A program made the translations under genes and the position numbers. DNA of 64,000 bases from Hydrogenophaga crocea (GTDB lineage: Bacteria; Pseudomonadota; Gammaproteobacteria; Burkholderiales; Burkholderiaceae_C): NCBI RefSeq assembly GCF_011388215.1, contig NZ_CP049989.1:2294001-2358000 (forward strand). Reading direction: 5' to 3'. The notes under the pieces are model-generated. The model saw only the letters and a program-made list of their open reading frames with translations, searched no databases and was not told the DNA's origin. How positions within the stretch are numbered: the first letter of the stretch is position 1; every line of letters begins with the position of its first letter. Below are positions 17,023-24,795 of this stretch, one piece after another.

Positions 17023-20000
17023 ATGGACACCCTGCTCACCCCGCCCTCCCCCCTGGCCGACACCCCGCTGCGCCGCGCGATCACCGCGGCCTGGCGCACG
17101 CCCGAACCCGAGTTGTTGCCGGCCCTGGTGGCCGCTGCGCGCTTGCCCGCCACGGCGGCGCAGGCCACGCAGGCGCTGGCGCGCCGGCTCGCGCAAGGCC
17201 TGCGCGAACGCAAGGCCTCGGCGGGCCGCGCGGGCCTGGTGCAGAACCTGCTGCAGGAATACGCGCTGTCGTCGCAGGAGGGCGTGGCGCTCATGTGCCT
17301 GGCCGAGGCGCTGCTGCGCATTCCCGACACCGCCACGCGCGACGCGCTGATCCGCGACAAGATCGCGCAGGGCCGCTGGCACGCACACCTGGGCCAGAGC
17401 CCATCGCTGTTCGTGAACGCGGCCACCTGGGGCCTGCTCATCACCGGCAAGCTGGTGGCCACGCACAGCGAGTCCGGCCTGTCGAGTGCGCTCGCACGCC
17501 TTGTGGGCCTCGGGGGCGAGCCGCTGATCCGCCGCGGCGTGGACATGGCGCTGCGCCTGATGGGCGAGCAGTTCGTCACCGGCGAGACCATCGCCGAGGC
17601 CCTGCGCAAGGCCCGTGTGCGCGAGGCCGAGGGCTTCCGCTACTCGTTCGACATGCTCGGCGAGGCCGCGCTGACCGCGCACGACGCGGCGCGCTACCGC
17701 CTCGCCTACGAAGACGCGATCGACGCGATCGGCCGCGCCTCGGCGGGCCGCGGCGTGTACCAGGGCCCGGGCATCTCGATCAAGCTCTCGGCACTGCACC
17801 CGCGCTACAGCCGCGCGCAGCAAGACCGCGTGATGGACGAGCTCTACCCGGTGCTGCTGCGGCTGTGCACGCTCGCGCGGCAGCACGGCATCGGGCTCAA
17901 CATCGACGCCGAAGAGGCCGACCGGCTCGAGCTCTCGCTCGACCTGCTCGAGCGGCTCTGCTTCGAGCCGACGCTGCGCGGCTGGAACGGCCTGGGCTTC
18001 GTGGTGCAGGCCTACCAGAAGCGCTGCCCCGCGGTGATCGAACACCTCATCGACCTCGGCACGCGCAGCCAGCGCCGGCTCATGGTGCGGCTGGTCAAGG
18101 GCGCGTACTGGGACAGCGAGATCAAGCGCGCGCAACTCGACGGCCTGCCCGGCTACCCGGTGTACACGCGCAAGCCCTACACCGACGCGGCCTACATCGC
18201 CTGCGCGCGCCGCCTGCTCGCGGCGCCGCAAGCCGTCTACCCGCAGTTCGCCACGCACAACGCGCACACGCTCGCGGCCATCCACGAACTCGCCGAACCG
18301 GGCGCGTGGCACCCGGAGCAGTACGAATTCCAGTGCCTGCACGGCATGGGCGAGCCGCTGTACGAGCAGGTGGTGCGCAGCCCCGAACAGGGCGGCCTGG
18401 GCCGGCCCTGCCGCATCTACGCGCCCGTGGGCACGCACGAAACGCTGCTGGCCTACCTGGTGCGCCGGCTGCTCGAGAACGGGGCCAACACCTCGTTCGT
18501 GCACCGCATCGCCGACCCGGGCGTGCCGCTCGACGAACTCGTGCGCGACCCGGTGGAAGCCATCGAGGCCATGGCGCGCGACGAGGGCGCGCTGGGGCTG
18601 CCGCACCCGGCCATCCCGCTGCCGGTCGACCTGTATGGTGCGGCGCGGCGCAATTCGACGGGCCTGGACCTGGCCAACGAAGCGCAGCTGCGCGAGCTGG
18701 CCCACGAACTGGCCGAGGCCGCGCAGCGGCCGCCGCTGCAGCCACGACAGCGTGTGCCCGATGCCAGCGCCACCGAGATCGCCGCCGCGCTGCAGCGCGC
18801 CGCCGACCACGCGAGCGCCTGGGCCGCCGTGCCCGCGTCCGAGCGCGCGCAGCGGCTCGAGGCCACGGCCGACCGGCTGCAGCGCGACATGCCCGCGCTC
18901 ATGGCGCTGCTGATCCACGAAGCGGGCAAGACCGCGGCCAACGCCGTGGGCGAGGTGCGCGAGGCGGTGGACTTCCTGCGCTACTACGCGGCCCAGGTGC
19001 GCGAGCAGTTTCACAACGCCACGCACCGCCCGCTCGGGCCCGTGGTCTGCATCAGCCCCTGGAACTTCCCGCTCGCGATCTTCATGGGCCAGGTGGCGGC
19101 CGCGCTCGCGGCGGGCAACGTGGTGCTGGCCAAGCCCGCCGAGCAGACGCCGCTGGTTGCGCAGGCCGCGGTGCAGGCACTGTGGGACGCGGGCGTGCCG
19201 CGCGAAGCGATGCAGCTGCTGCCCGGCGACGGCGCCACCGTCGGCGCCCCGCTGGTGGCCGACCCGCGCGTGATGGGCGTGCTCTTCACCGGCTCCACCG
19301 AGGTCGCGCGGCTGCTGCAGCGCGCGCTCGTGGGCCGCGTCGACGCGCTGGGCCGGCCGGTGCCGCTGATCGCCGAGACCGGCGGCCAGAACGCGATGAT
19401 CGTGGACGCCTCGGCCCTGGCCGAGCAGGTGGTGGCCGACGCCATCGCCTCGGCCTTCGACAGCGCGGGCCAGCGCTGCTCGGCGCTGCGCGTGCTGTGC
19501 GTGCAGGACGACGTGGCCGATCGCGTGACCGGGATGCTGCTGGGCGCGATGGCCGAGCTGCGCGTGGGCGACCCGGCGCGGCTGGCCACCGACCTGGGCC
19601 CGGTGATCGACGCCGAAGCGCACGCGGGCATCCAGCGCCACATCGACGCCATGCGCGCGCGCGGCCACCGCGTGCACCAGGCGTGGCACGGCGCGGGCGA
19701 AGCGCTGCCGCCGGGCCACTTCGTGCCGCCCACGCTGATCGAGATCGCTCACCTCGGCGAGCTCGGGCGCGAGGTGTTCGGCCCGGTGCTGCACCTGCTG
19801 CGCTACCGCCGCGACGAGCTCGACGCCCTGCTCGCGCAGATCAACGCCACCGGCTACGGCCTCACGCTGGGCCTGCACACGCGCATCGACGAAACCGTGG
19901 CGCGCGTGCTGGCTGCGGCGCGCGTGGGCAACGTCTACGTGAACCGCAACATGGTGGGCGCGGTGGTGGGCGTGCAGCCCTTCGGTGGCGAAGGCCTGTC

Positions 20001-20550
20001 GGGCACGGGGCCCAAGGCCGGCGGCCCGCTCTACCTGTACCGCCTGCTGTCGCAGCGGCCCGCCGATGGCGCGCAACGCGCCATCGCGCCGGCCACCAGC
20101 GGCGAAGGCCAGTGCCTCGCGGGCCCCACGGGCGAGCGCAACCTGTACCGGCTGGTGCCGCGCGAGCGCGTGCTGTGCCTGGCCGGCAGCGAGGCCGACC
20201 GCCTCACGCAAACGCGCGCCGTGCTCGCGGCGGGCGGCCATGCGCTGTGGCCGGCCGAGGCCGAGGCGACGTGGCGCGCACTGCCGGCCGACACGCGCGC
20301 CCGCGTCACGCTCGCGCGCGACTGGACCGCGCCCGGTGTGGCCTTCGACCTCGTGCTGCTGCACGGCGATCTCGACGCGCTGCGCCGCGTGCAACAGGCC
20401 CTGGCCGCGCGCGAAGGCCCGGTGGTGCCGGTGGAGCGCTTCGCGCCCGGCGACACGCAGGTGCCTGCGGAGCGCCTGGTGGTGGAGCGCGCGCTGAGCG
20501 TGAACACGGCGGCGGCCGGGGGCAACGCCACGCTCATGAGCATCGGCTGA
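17023..20550 (+). CDS. putA: bifunctional proline dehydrogenase / L-glutamate gamma-semialdehyde dehydrogenase
   Basis: 1175-aa bifunctional PutA that oxidises proline to glutamate. The FAD-linked proline dehydrogenase barrel spans about residues 70-470 (KLSALHPR from Lys254, VRLVKGAYWD around Lys359, FATHNAHT). The aldehyde dehydrogenase domain spans about 530-1000, with PWNFPLAIFMGQ, ETGGQNAM and the catalytic Cys819 in AGQRCSALR. About 150 residues follow as the C-terminal domain. The E. coli-type N-terminal DNA-binding domain is missing, so this form is enzymatic only. The ATG at 17023 is taken since the upstream codons lack coding character. Divergent from the Lrp-type gene, convergent with the MATE gene. 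Confidence 0.96.
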   Translation: MDTLLTPPSPLADTPLRRAITAAWRTPEPELLPALVAAARLPATAAQATQALARRLAQGLRERKASAGRAGLVQNLLQEYALSSQEGVALMCLAEALLRIPDTATRDALIRDKIAQGRWHAHLGQSPSLFVNAATWGLLITGKLVATHSESGLSSALARLVGLGGEPLIRRGVDMALRLMGEQFVTGETIAEALRKARVREAEGFRYSFDMLGEAALTAHDAARYRLAYEDAIDAIGRASAGRGVYQGPGISIKLSALHPRYSRAQQDRVMDELYPVLLRLCTLARQHGIGLNIDAEEADRLELSLDLLERLCFEPTLRGWNGLGFVVQAYQKRCPAVIEHLIDLGTRSQRRLMVRLVKGAYWDSEIKRAQLDGLPGYPVYTRKPYTDAAYIACARRLLAAPQAVYPQFATHNAHTLAAIHELAEPGAWHPEQYEFQCLHGMGEPLYEQVVRSPEQGGLGRPCRIYAPVGTHETLLAYLVRRLLENGANTSFVHRIADPGVPLDELVRDPVEAIEAMARDEGALGLPHPAIPLPVDLYGAARRNSTGLDLANEAQLRELAHELAEAAQRPPLQPRQRVPDASATEIAAALQRAADHASAWAAVPASERAQRLEATADRLQRDMPALMALLIHEAGKTAANAVGEVREAVDFLRYYAAQVREQFHNATHRPLGPVVCISPWNFPLAIFMGQVAAALAAGNVVLAKPAEQTPLVAQAAVQALWDAGVPREAMQLLPGDGATVGAPLVADPRVMGVLFTGSTEVARLLQRALVGRVDALGRPVPLIAETGGQNAMIVDASALAEQVVADAIASAFDSAGQRCSALRVLCVQDDVADRVTGMLLGAMAELRVGDPARLATDLGPVIDAEAHAGIQRHIDAMRARGHRVHQAWHGAGEALPPGHFVPPTLIEIAHLGELGREVFGPVLHLLRYRRDELDALLAQINATGYGLTLGLHTRIDETVARVLAAARVGNVYVNRNMVGAVVGVQPFGGEGLSGTGPKAGGPLYLYRLLSQRPADGAQRAIAPATSGEGQCLAGPTGERNLYRLVPRERVLCLAGSEADRLTQTRAVLAAGGHALWPAEAEATWRALPADTRARVTLARDWTAPGVAFDLVLLHGDLDALRRVQQALAAREGPVVPVERFAPGDTQVPAERLVVERALSVNTAAAGGNATLMSIG

Positions 20551-20562
20551 AAGCGCGGCCGG

Positions 20563-21906
20563 TCAGCGTGGCGCGGCGCCCCAGTTGCTGCGCCACGTGG
20601 CCCAGGCCAGCGTCAGGCCCATGAGCGCCAGGCTCGCGGCCACCACGCCGTACAGCGCCTGCGGCCCCGCGCCCAGCGCGTGCAGCGCGAGCCAGCCGCC
20701 CAGGCCCACCACCAGCAGCCGCAGCGCGCTCGCCACCAGCGGCCACAGCAGCCGGCCCGCGCCCTGCGAGGCGAAGAACAGCGCCAGGCCGAGGCCGAAG
20801 AAGCCATACGCGCCGCCCACCACGCGCAGGTAGCCCGCGCCCGCGGCCTGCACTGCGGGGTCGGCGCTGAACGCGGCCATCCACAGCTGCGGCCACAGCG
20901 CGGCCACGAGGCCGATCGTGCCGGTGAGGGCCCACACCAGGGCCGCGCCGGTCCAGGCCACGCGCTTGGCCCGCGGCGCCTGGCCCGCGCCCAGGTTGGT
21001 CGCGACCATGGCGGTGAGCGCGCTGCCCACGCCGAAGGCCACGGGCACCAGGATGTATTCGAGCCGCGCCGCGATGCCGTAGCCCGCGATCGCCAGGCTG
21101 CCGAAGCCGGCCACGTAGGCGGTGGCGAAAGCGATCGAGCCGTTGCTGAGCAAGGGGTTGAGCGCCGACGGCAAGGCGATGCGCAGGATCGGCCGGAAAC
21201 CCTCGCGGCCCAGCGACCACGGCACGCCGAGCAGGCGCACGCGCCGCCCCGGCCGCGAGAGCCAGGCGAGCAGCGCGAGCGCGGCCACGGCGTTGGTCGT
21301 GACAGTGCTGGCCGCCGCGCCCGCCACGCCCAGCGCCGGCACCGGCCCGGCGCCGAACACCAGCAGCGGGCACAGCAGCAGGTGCAGCGCCGTGGTGCCC
21401 AACAGCGCGAGCGCGGCCGCGCCCATGTGGCCAGCGCCACGCGCCACGCCCGCGAGCACGTTCACGCCCCAGATCGCCGCGGCCCCCGCGAACAGCACGC
21501 CGGCGTAGCGGCCCGCCTCGTGCAGCACCGCCCCCTGCGCGCCCATGGCGCGGTAGACCAGGGGCGTGGCGAACAGCGCCGTGAACAGCAGCGAGGCGAT
21601 CAGCCCGAGCACCAGCGCGTGCTGCGCCAGGCGCGTGGCCAGCGCGGTGTCGCCTGCGCCGAGCGCGCGCGCCACCACCGCGGTGGTGCTGCCGCCCAGA
21701 CCGCCGGCCGACATGTGCAGCATGAGCATGGCCAACGGCAGCACCACCGCCACGCCGGCCAGCGCGTCGGCGCCGAGCCGGCCCACGATGAAGCCGTCGA
21801 AGCCGATCACCACGGTGGCGGCGAACAGACCGAGCACGTTGGGTGCGGCCAGCCGCAGCAGCGTGGGCAGCACCGGGCCGCCGAGCATGAGGCGTGTGGC
21901 GTCCAT
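20563..21906 (-). CDS. MATE family efflux transporter
   Basis: 447-aa multidrug and toxin extrusion type membrane protein with about 12 hydrophobic segments arranged as two similar halves. Family features include PNVLGLFAATVVIGFDGFIV in helix 1-2 and ALNPLLSNGSIAFATAYVAG at the start of the second half. Its start is 2 bp after the stop of the upstream SDR gene, so both share the TetR-controlled transcript. Such proteins export organic cations or small toxic compounds using an ion gradient; the substrate here is unknown. Confidence 0.93.
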   Translation of the reverse strand: MDATRLMLGGPVLPTLLRLAAPNVLGLFAATVVIGFDGFIVGRLGADALAGVAVVLPLAMLMLHMSAGGLGGSTTAVVARALGAGDTALATRLAQHALVLGLIASLLFTALFATPLVYRAMGAQGAVLHEAGRYAGVLFAGAAAIWGVNVLAGVARGAGHMGAAALALLGTTALHLLLCPLLVFGAGPVPALGVAGAAASTVTTNAVAALALLAWLSRPGRRVRLLGVPWSLGREGFRPILRIALPSALNPLLSNGSIAFATAYVAGFGSLAIAGYGIAARLEYILVPVAFGVGSALTAMVATNLGAGQAPRAKRVAWTGAALVWALTGTIGLVAALWPQLWMAAFSADPAVQAAGAGYLRVVGGAYGFFGLGLALFFASQGAGRLLWPLVASALRLLVVGLGGWLALHALGAGPQALYGVVAASLALMGLTLAWATWRSNWGAAPR

Positions 21907-21908
21907 GC

Positions 21909-22610
21909 TCAGGCTGCGGCGAGGTAGGCCGGCGTGGCGCTCGAGAGCGAGGCCTTGACCTGCTGCGTGAGCGCGTCGGCCAGCACCTCGTCGGCGCCGG
22001 CTTCGAGGCCGTCGAAGGCCCGGGCCACGATGGCCTCGGGCGTGGACTTGGGTGCGTCTATGCCGTGCGTGAGCGCCGTGTCCACAAAGCCCATGTGCAG
22101 CGCGGTGACCTGCGTGCCCTGCGCGCGCAGCTCGTGCCGCAGGCCGTTGGTGAGCGCCCAGGCGGCGGACTTGGTGGCGCCGTAAGTGCCGAGCAGCGGG
22201 CGGTTGATCCAGCTCGCGATGGACAGCACATTGAGCAGCGCCCCGCCGCCGTGGGCCGCGAGCACGGGCGCGAAGGCCTGGCTCATGCGCAGCATGCCGA
22301 AGAAATTGACCTCGAGCTGGCGCCGCGTGGCGTCGAGCGTCGTGTCCGCCAGGAAACCGCCGGTCTCGGCCACGCCCGCGTTGTTGATCAGCAGCGTCAC
22401 GTCGCCGGCCTCGCGCACGGCGCGCGCCACCTGCTCGGGGTCGGTCACGTCGAGTGGCAGCGGCGTGACGCCGGGCAGCGTGACCGCGCCGGGCTGGCGG
22501 CTCGCGGCGTACACGCGGCGCGCGCCGCGCGCGAGTGCTTCGCGCGCAAAAGCCAGGCCGATGCCGCGGTTGGCGCCGGTGATGAGGACGGTGGCGTTCT
22601 GGATCTGCAT
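21909..22610 (-). CDS. SDR family oxidoreductase
   Basis: 233-aa short-chain dehydrogenase. TGANRGIG is at residues 11-18, NNAGV near 89, the catalytic serine in NVLSIAS and Tyr/Lys in TYGATKSA. Short C-terminal part, as in small carbonyl-reducing SDRs. It lies between the TetR gene and the MATE gene and starts 18 bp downstream of a perfect 26-bp palindrome, so its expression should be repressed by that TetR protein. A role in detoxifying a carbonyl compound that MATE exports is a reasonable inference. Confidence 0.92.
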   Translation of the reverse strand: MQIQNATVLITGANRGIGLAFAREALARGARRVYAASRQPGAVTLPGVTPLPLDVTDPEQVARAVREAGDVTLLINNAGVAETGGFLADTTLDATRRQLEVNFFGMLRMSQAFAPVLAAHGGGALLNVLSIASWINRPLLGTYGATKSAAWALTNGLRHELRAQGTQVTALHMGFVDTALTHGIDAPKSTPEAIVARAFDGLEAGADEVLADALTQQVKASLSSATPAYLAAA

Positions 22611-22628
22611 GAGGGACTCCTGGGTGGA

Positions 22629-22654
22629 TTCAATATGACGATCGTCATATTGAA
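22629..22654. promoter_or_regulatory. perfect 26-bp palindromic operator (TetR site 1)
   Basis: Half site TTCAATATGACGA (22629-22641) is followed directly by its exact inverted copy. It sits between the TetR gene and the SDR gene, 18 bp before the SDR start. The 16-bp core TATGACGATCGTCATA matches site 2 upstream of the TetR gene at 13 of 16 positions. Confidence 0.8.
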
Positions 22655-22697
22655 GGTTTGAAAAAAAGCGCTGGGGGCGCGTGCGGGGATGGACGGG

Positions 22698-23279
22698 TCA
22701 GTGGGCGCCGAAGCGCTCGAGCAGGAAGGCGCGGCTGGCGGCCAGGTGGCGGCGCCCTTTGGCGTTGTCGCCGAGCAGCCGCGCGGTCTGCAGCGCGCCG
22801 ACGAGTTGCGAGGTGACGATGGCCGCGTCGTCGCGGCCACGCGAGGGGCCGAGCGTGGCCGCGACCGCGTCGGTCAGGCCCGCGATGCGGCGCGCGGCCA
22901 CGGCGCGCACGGCCTCGGACTGGCGCGGCATCTCGGAGGCCAGCGCGGCCACCGGGCAGCCGCTGTCGGGCGACTTGAGGTGGCGCTCGGACAGGTAGGC
23001 CTCGACCAGCGCACGGAAGCGCTCGCCCGGCGCGTCGCCGGCCTTGTCGATCGCGCGCTGCAGTCGGCTGCGGCTGTCGTGGCCGGCGCGCTCCAGCGCC
23101 TCGGCGAGCAGCGCGTCGCGCGAGGCGAAGTGCGCATAGAAGCCGCCGTGCGTGAGGCCCGCGCGCTTCATGATGTCGGCCACGCCCACGCCGTCGAAGC
23201 CGTGCGCGCGCATCACGCCCGCGGCCACATCGAGGATGCGGTCGTGGGTCTGTTCCTTGCGGCTGAGGGGCGTGTCCAT
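22698..23279 (-). CDS. TetR/AcrR family transcriptional repressor
   Basis: 193-aa TetR regulator: helix-turn-helix at residues about 9-55 (RILDVAAGVMRAHGFDGVGV, then MKRAGLTHGGFYAHFASRDAL), then an effector-binding domain with SPDSGCPVAALASEMPRQS, a pattern common in the DUF1956/TetR_C-like group. First gene of TetR-SDR-MATE. Its own promoter region carries a palindrome (23318-23333) matching the one before the SDR gene, so it probably represses both itself and the SDR-MATE pair. Confidence 0.93.
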   Translation of the reverse strand: MDTPLSRKEQTHDRILDVAAGVMRAHGFDGVGVADIMKRAGLTHGGFYAHFASRDALLAEALERAGHDSRSRLQRAIDKAGDAPGERFRALVEAYLSERHLKSPDSGCPVAALASEMPRQSEAVRAVAARRIAGLTDAVAATLGPSRGRDDAAIVTSQLVGALQTARLLGDNAKGRRHLAASRAFLLERFGAH

Positions 23280-23317
23280 GGCGGGGTGGGCTTGGGCAGA
23301 CCGCGATTCTGCGCCTT

Positions 23318-23333
23318 TATGATGACCATCATA
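23318..23333. promoter_or_regulatory. palindromic operator upstream of the TetR gene (site 2)
   Basis: TATGATG-AC-CATCATA, a 7-2-7 inverted repeat 38 bp upstream of the TetR start. It shares the pattern TATGAYGRYCRTCATA with site 1 at 22634-22649, indicating autoregulation by the same protein. Confidence 0.7.
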
Positions 23334-23372
23334 TTCCGAGGGCCATTCGGCCTAGGCGGGCGCGAGGCCCGA

Positions 23373-23834
23373 TCAGGCGGCTTCGGCGAGGCGGCGGCGC
23401 GCCTCGCGCACGCCCATTTTCTTGAGGCCGGCGATCTTCGCGAGCTGTGCGGCGCGCGGCATCACCTGGCCCGATTCCCACTTGTAGATCGACAGCGGCG
23501 AGACCCCGAGCAGCTGCGCCATCTGGGCCTGCGTGAGGCCCAGGCGCCGGCGCGTGGCGGCGAAGGCCTCGGCGCTGTAGGGCGCGGGCTGGCGGCCCCG
23601 CCGGCGCGGCGCCGCGTCGGCCGGGGCCGGCTGAGGGGCCGCGGCGGGCGCCTGCTGCAGGCGCCGACCCAATTGCCGGCCGTTGGACTGCAGCGCCTTG
23701 ATCTCGCGCTTGAGGGCCGCGATCTCGCTGCGGTGGTGGGCCACGGCCTTGCGCAGGAACTGGACCTCGCCCTTGAGTTCTTTGCGCGCCACGCGGGCGA
23801 TTTCGGCTTTGAGGGTGTCGGCGAGGTTGGGCAT
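23373..23834 (-). CDS. XRE-type helix-turn-helix protein with N-terminal coiled coil
   Basis: 153-aa protein. The N-terminal about 60 residues are charged and heptad-like (AVAHHRSEIAALKREIKALQ), suggesting a coiled coil. A Pro/Ala linker follows, then a C-terminal XRE-like helix-turn-helix (about residues 90-140: RRLGLTQAQMAQLLGVSPLS, then YKWESGQVMPR). It could be a small DNA-binding regulator that dimerises through the coiled coil. The ATG at 23834 is the third in the frame; upstream codons lack coding character. It is divergent from the response-regulator gene with 135 bp between, so it may share a control region with it. Target unknown. Confidence 0.85.
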   Translation of the reverse strand: MPNLADTLKAEIARVARKELKGEVQFLRKAVAHHRSEIAALKREIKALQSNGRQLGRRLQQAPAAAPQPAPADAAPRRRGRQPAPYSAEAFAATRRRLGLTQAQMAQLLGVSPLSIYKWESGQVMPRAAQLAKIAGLKKMGVREARRRLAEAA

Positions 23835-23969
23835 GGCGCGCATCCTACTCTTGCGTCCTGCGCGCCACACTCAAGTTGTCGCCCGCGCTGCCGAAACCCC
23901 TTGGGTCCCCCTCAATGCGCGCTCGTGTGCGACCATGCGGCCTTTGCCGTCACTACCAGGAGTTTGCCG

Positions 23970-24791
23970 ATGACCACCCCCGCGGCGCCCCAACGCCACA
24001 AGGTGCTGATCGTCGATGACGATCCCGGCATGGTGCACCTGCTGGCCCGCACCCTGCTCGACTTCGCCCAGCTGCATTTCGCCGTGCGCGGCGACGACGC
24101 CCTGGCCAAGCTGGCCCAGCACAAGCCCGACCTGCTGGTGGTCGACGCCGAACTGCCCGACCTCGACGGCTACGCCGTGATCGAGCGCATGCGCGAAAAC
24201 CGCGATCTCGACCACACCTCGGTGGTCATGGTGACCTCGCACAACGACGCCAGCCACCGCCAACGCGCCTTCGCCGCCGGTGTGCTCGACTTCTTCACCA
24301 AGCCCATCGACCGCGACCTGATCCGCATGCGCGTGCAGCAGATCCTCAGCGGCGAGGGCATGGAGCTGATCGAACTCGACGAGCGCCCGCTGCCCGAACG
24401 CCGGGCCGCGGCACCGGCGGTGGCACCGCGGACGGCCCCGCCCGCGGCCGCCCGCGGCGAGCAGCCCGATTTCGAACCCACCATGATCAACTGGCCGACC
24501 GAGTCGCCCACGGCGCGCGCGCAGGCGGCGGCCGAAGCGGCCCAGGCCGAGCCTGCCGCGCTGGCCGCAGCCGCGCCCGCTGCGGCCGCCGACGCGGCCC
24601 CGCCGATCGACGTGCACGCCGTGACCTCCGAGCTGTTCGAGCGCATGTCGGCCATCCTGTCGCAGGCCGAGGTGCTGCGCGAGCGCCTGCCCGCCGACGC
24701 GGGCGCGGACGAGGTCTACCCGATCCAGCGCATCCAGGAAGAGTGCGCCGAGGTGATCCAGTTGCTGGTCACCATCAGCGGCGAGGGCTGA
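23970..24791 (+). CDS. response regulator with non-DNA-binding C-terminal region
   Basis: 273-aa protein with an N-terminal receiver domain (residues 10-125): acidic pocket Asp16-18, phospho-acceptor Asp59 in LLVVDAELPDLDG, Ser90 and Lys111. After it comes an Ala/Pro-rich linker (about 130-215) and a C-terminal helical segment (DVHAVTSELFERMSAILSQA), not a recognisable DNA-binding domain. It thus probably acts by protein contact. The convergent histidine kinase gene ends 4 bp away, so the two are the likely cognate pair although transcribed from opposite strands. Confidence 0.9.
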   Translation: MTTPAAPQRHKVLIVDDDPGMVHLLARTLLDFAQLHFAVRGDDALAKLAQHKPDLLVVDAELPDLDGYAVIERMRENRDLDHTSVVMVTSHNDASHRQRAFAAGVLDFFTKPIDRDLIRMRVQQILSGEGMELIELDERPLPERRAAAPAVAPRTAPPAAARGEQPDFEPTMINWPTESPTARAQAAAEAAQAEPAALAAAAPAAAADAAPPIDVHAVTSELFERMSAILSQAEVLRERLPADAGADEVYPIQRIQEECAEVIQLLVTISGEG

Positions 24792-24795
24792 GCGC

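Noticed and set aside
16924..20394. 1156-codon open frame on the minus strand opposite putA
   Set aside because: A shadow frame of GC-rich coding sequence: the product is rich in His/Arg/Gln/Ala with no domain, while the plus strand encodes an intact PutA with catalytic residues.
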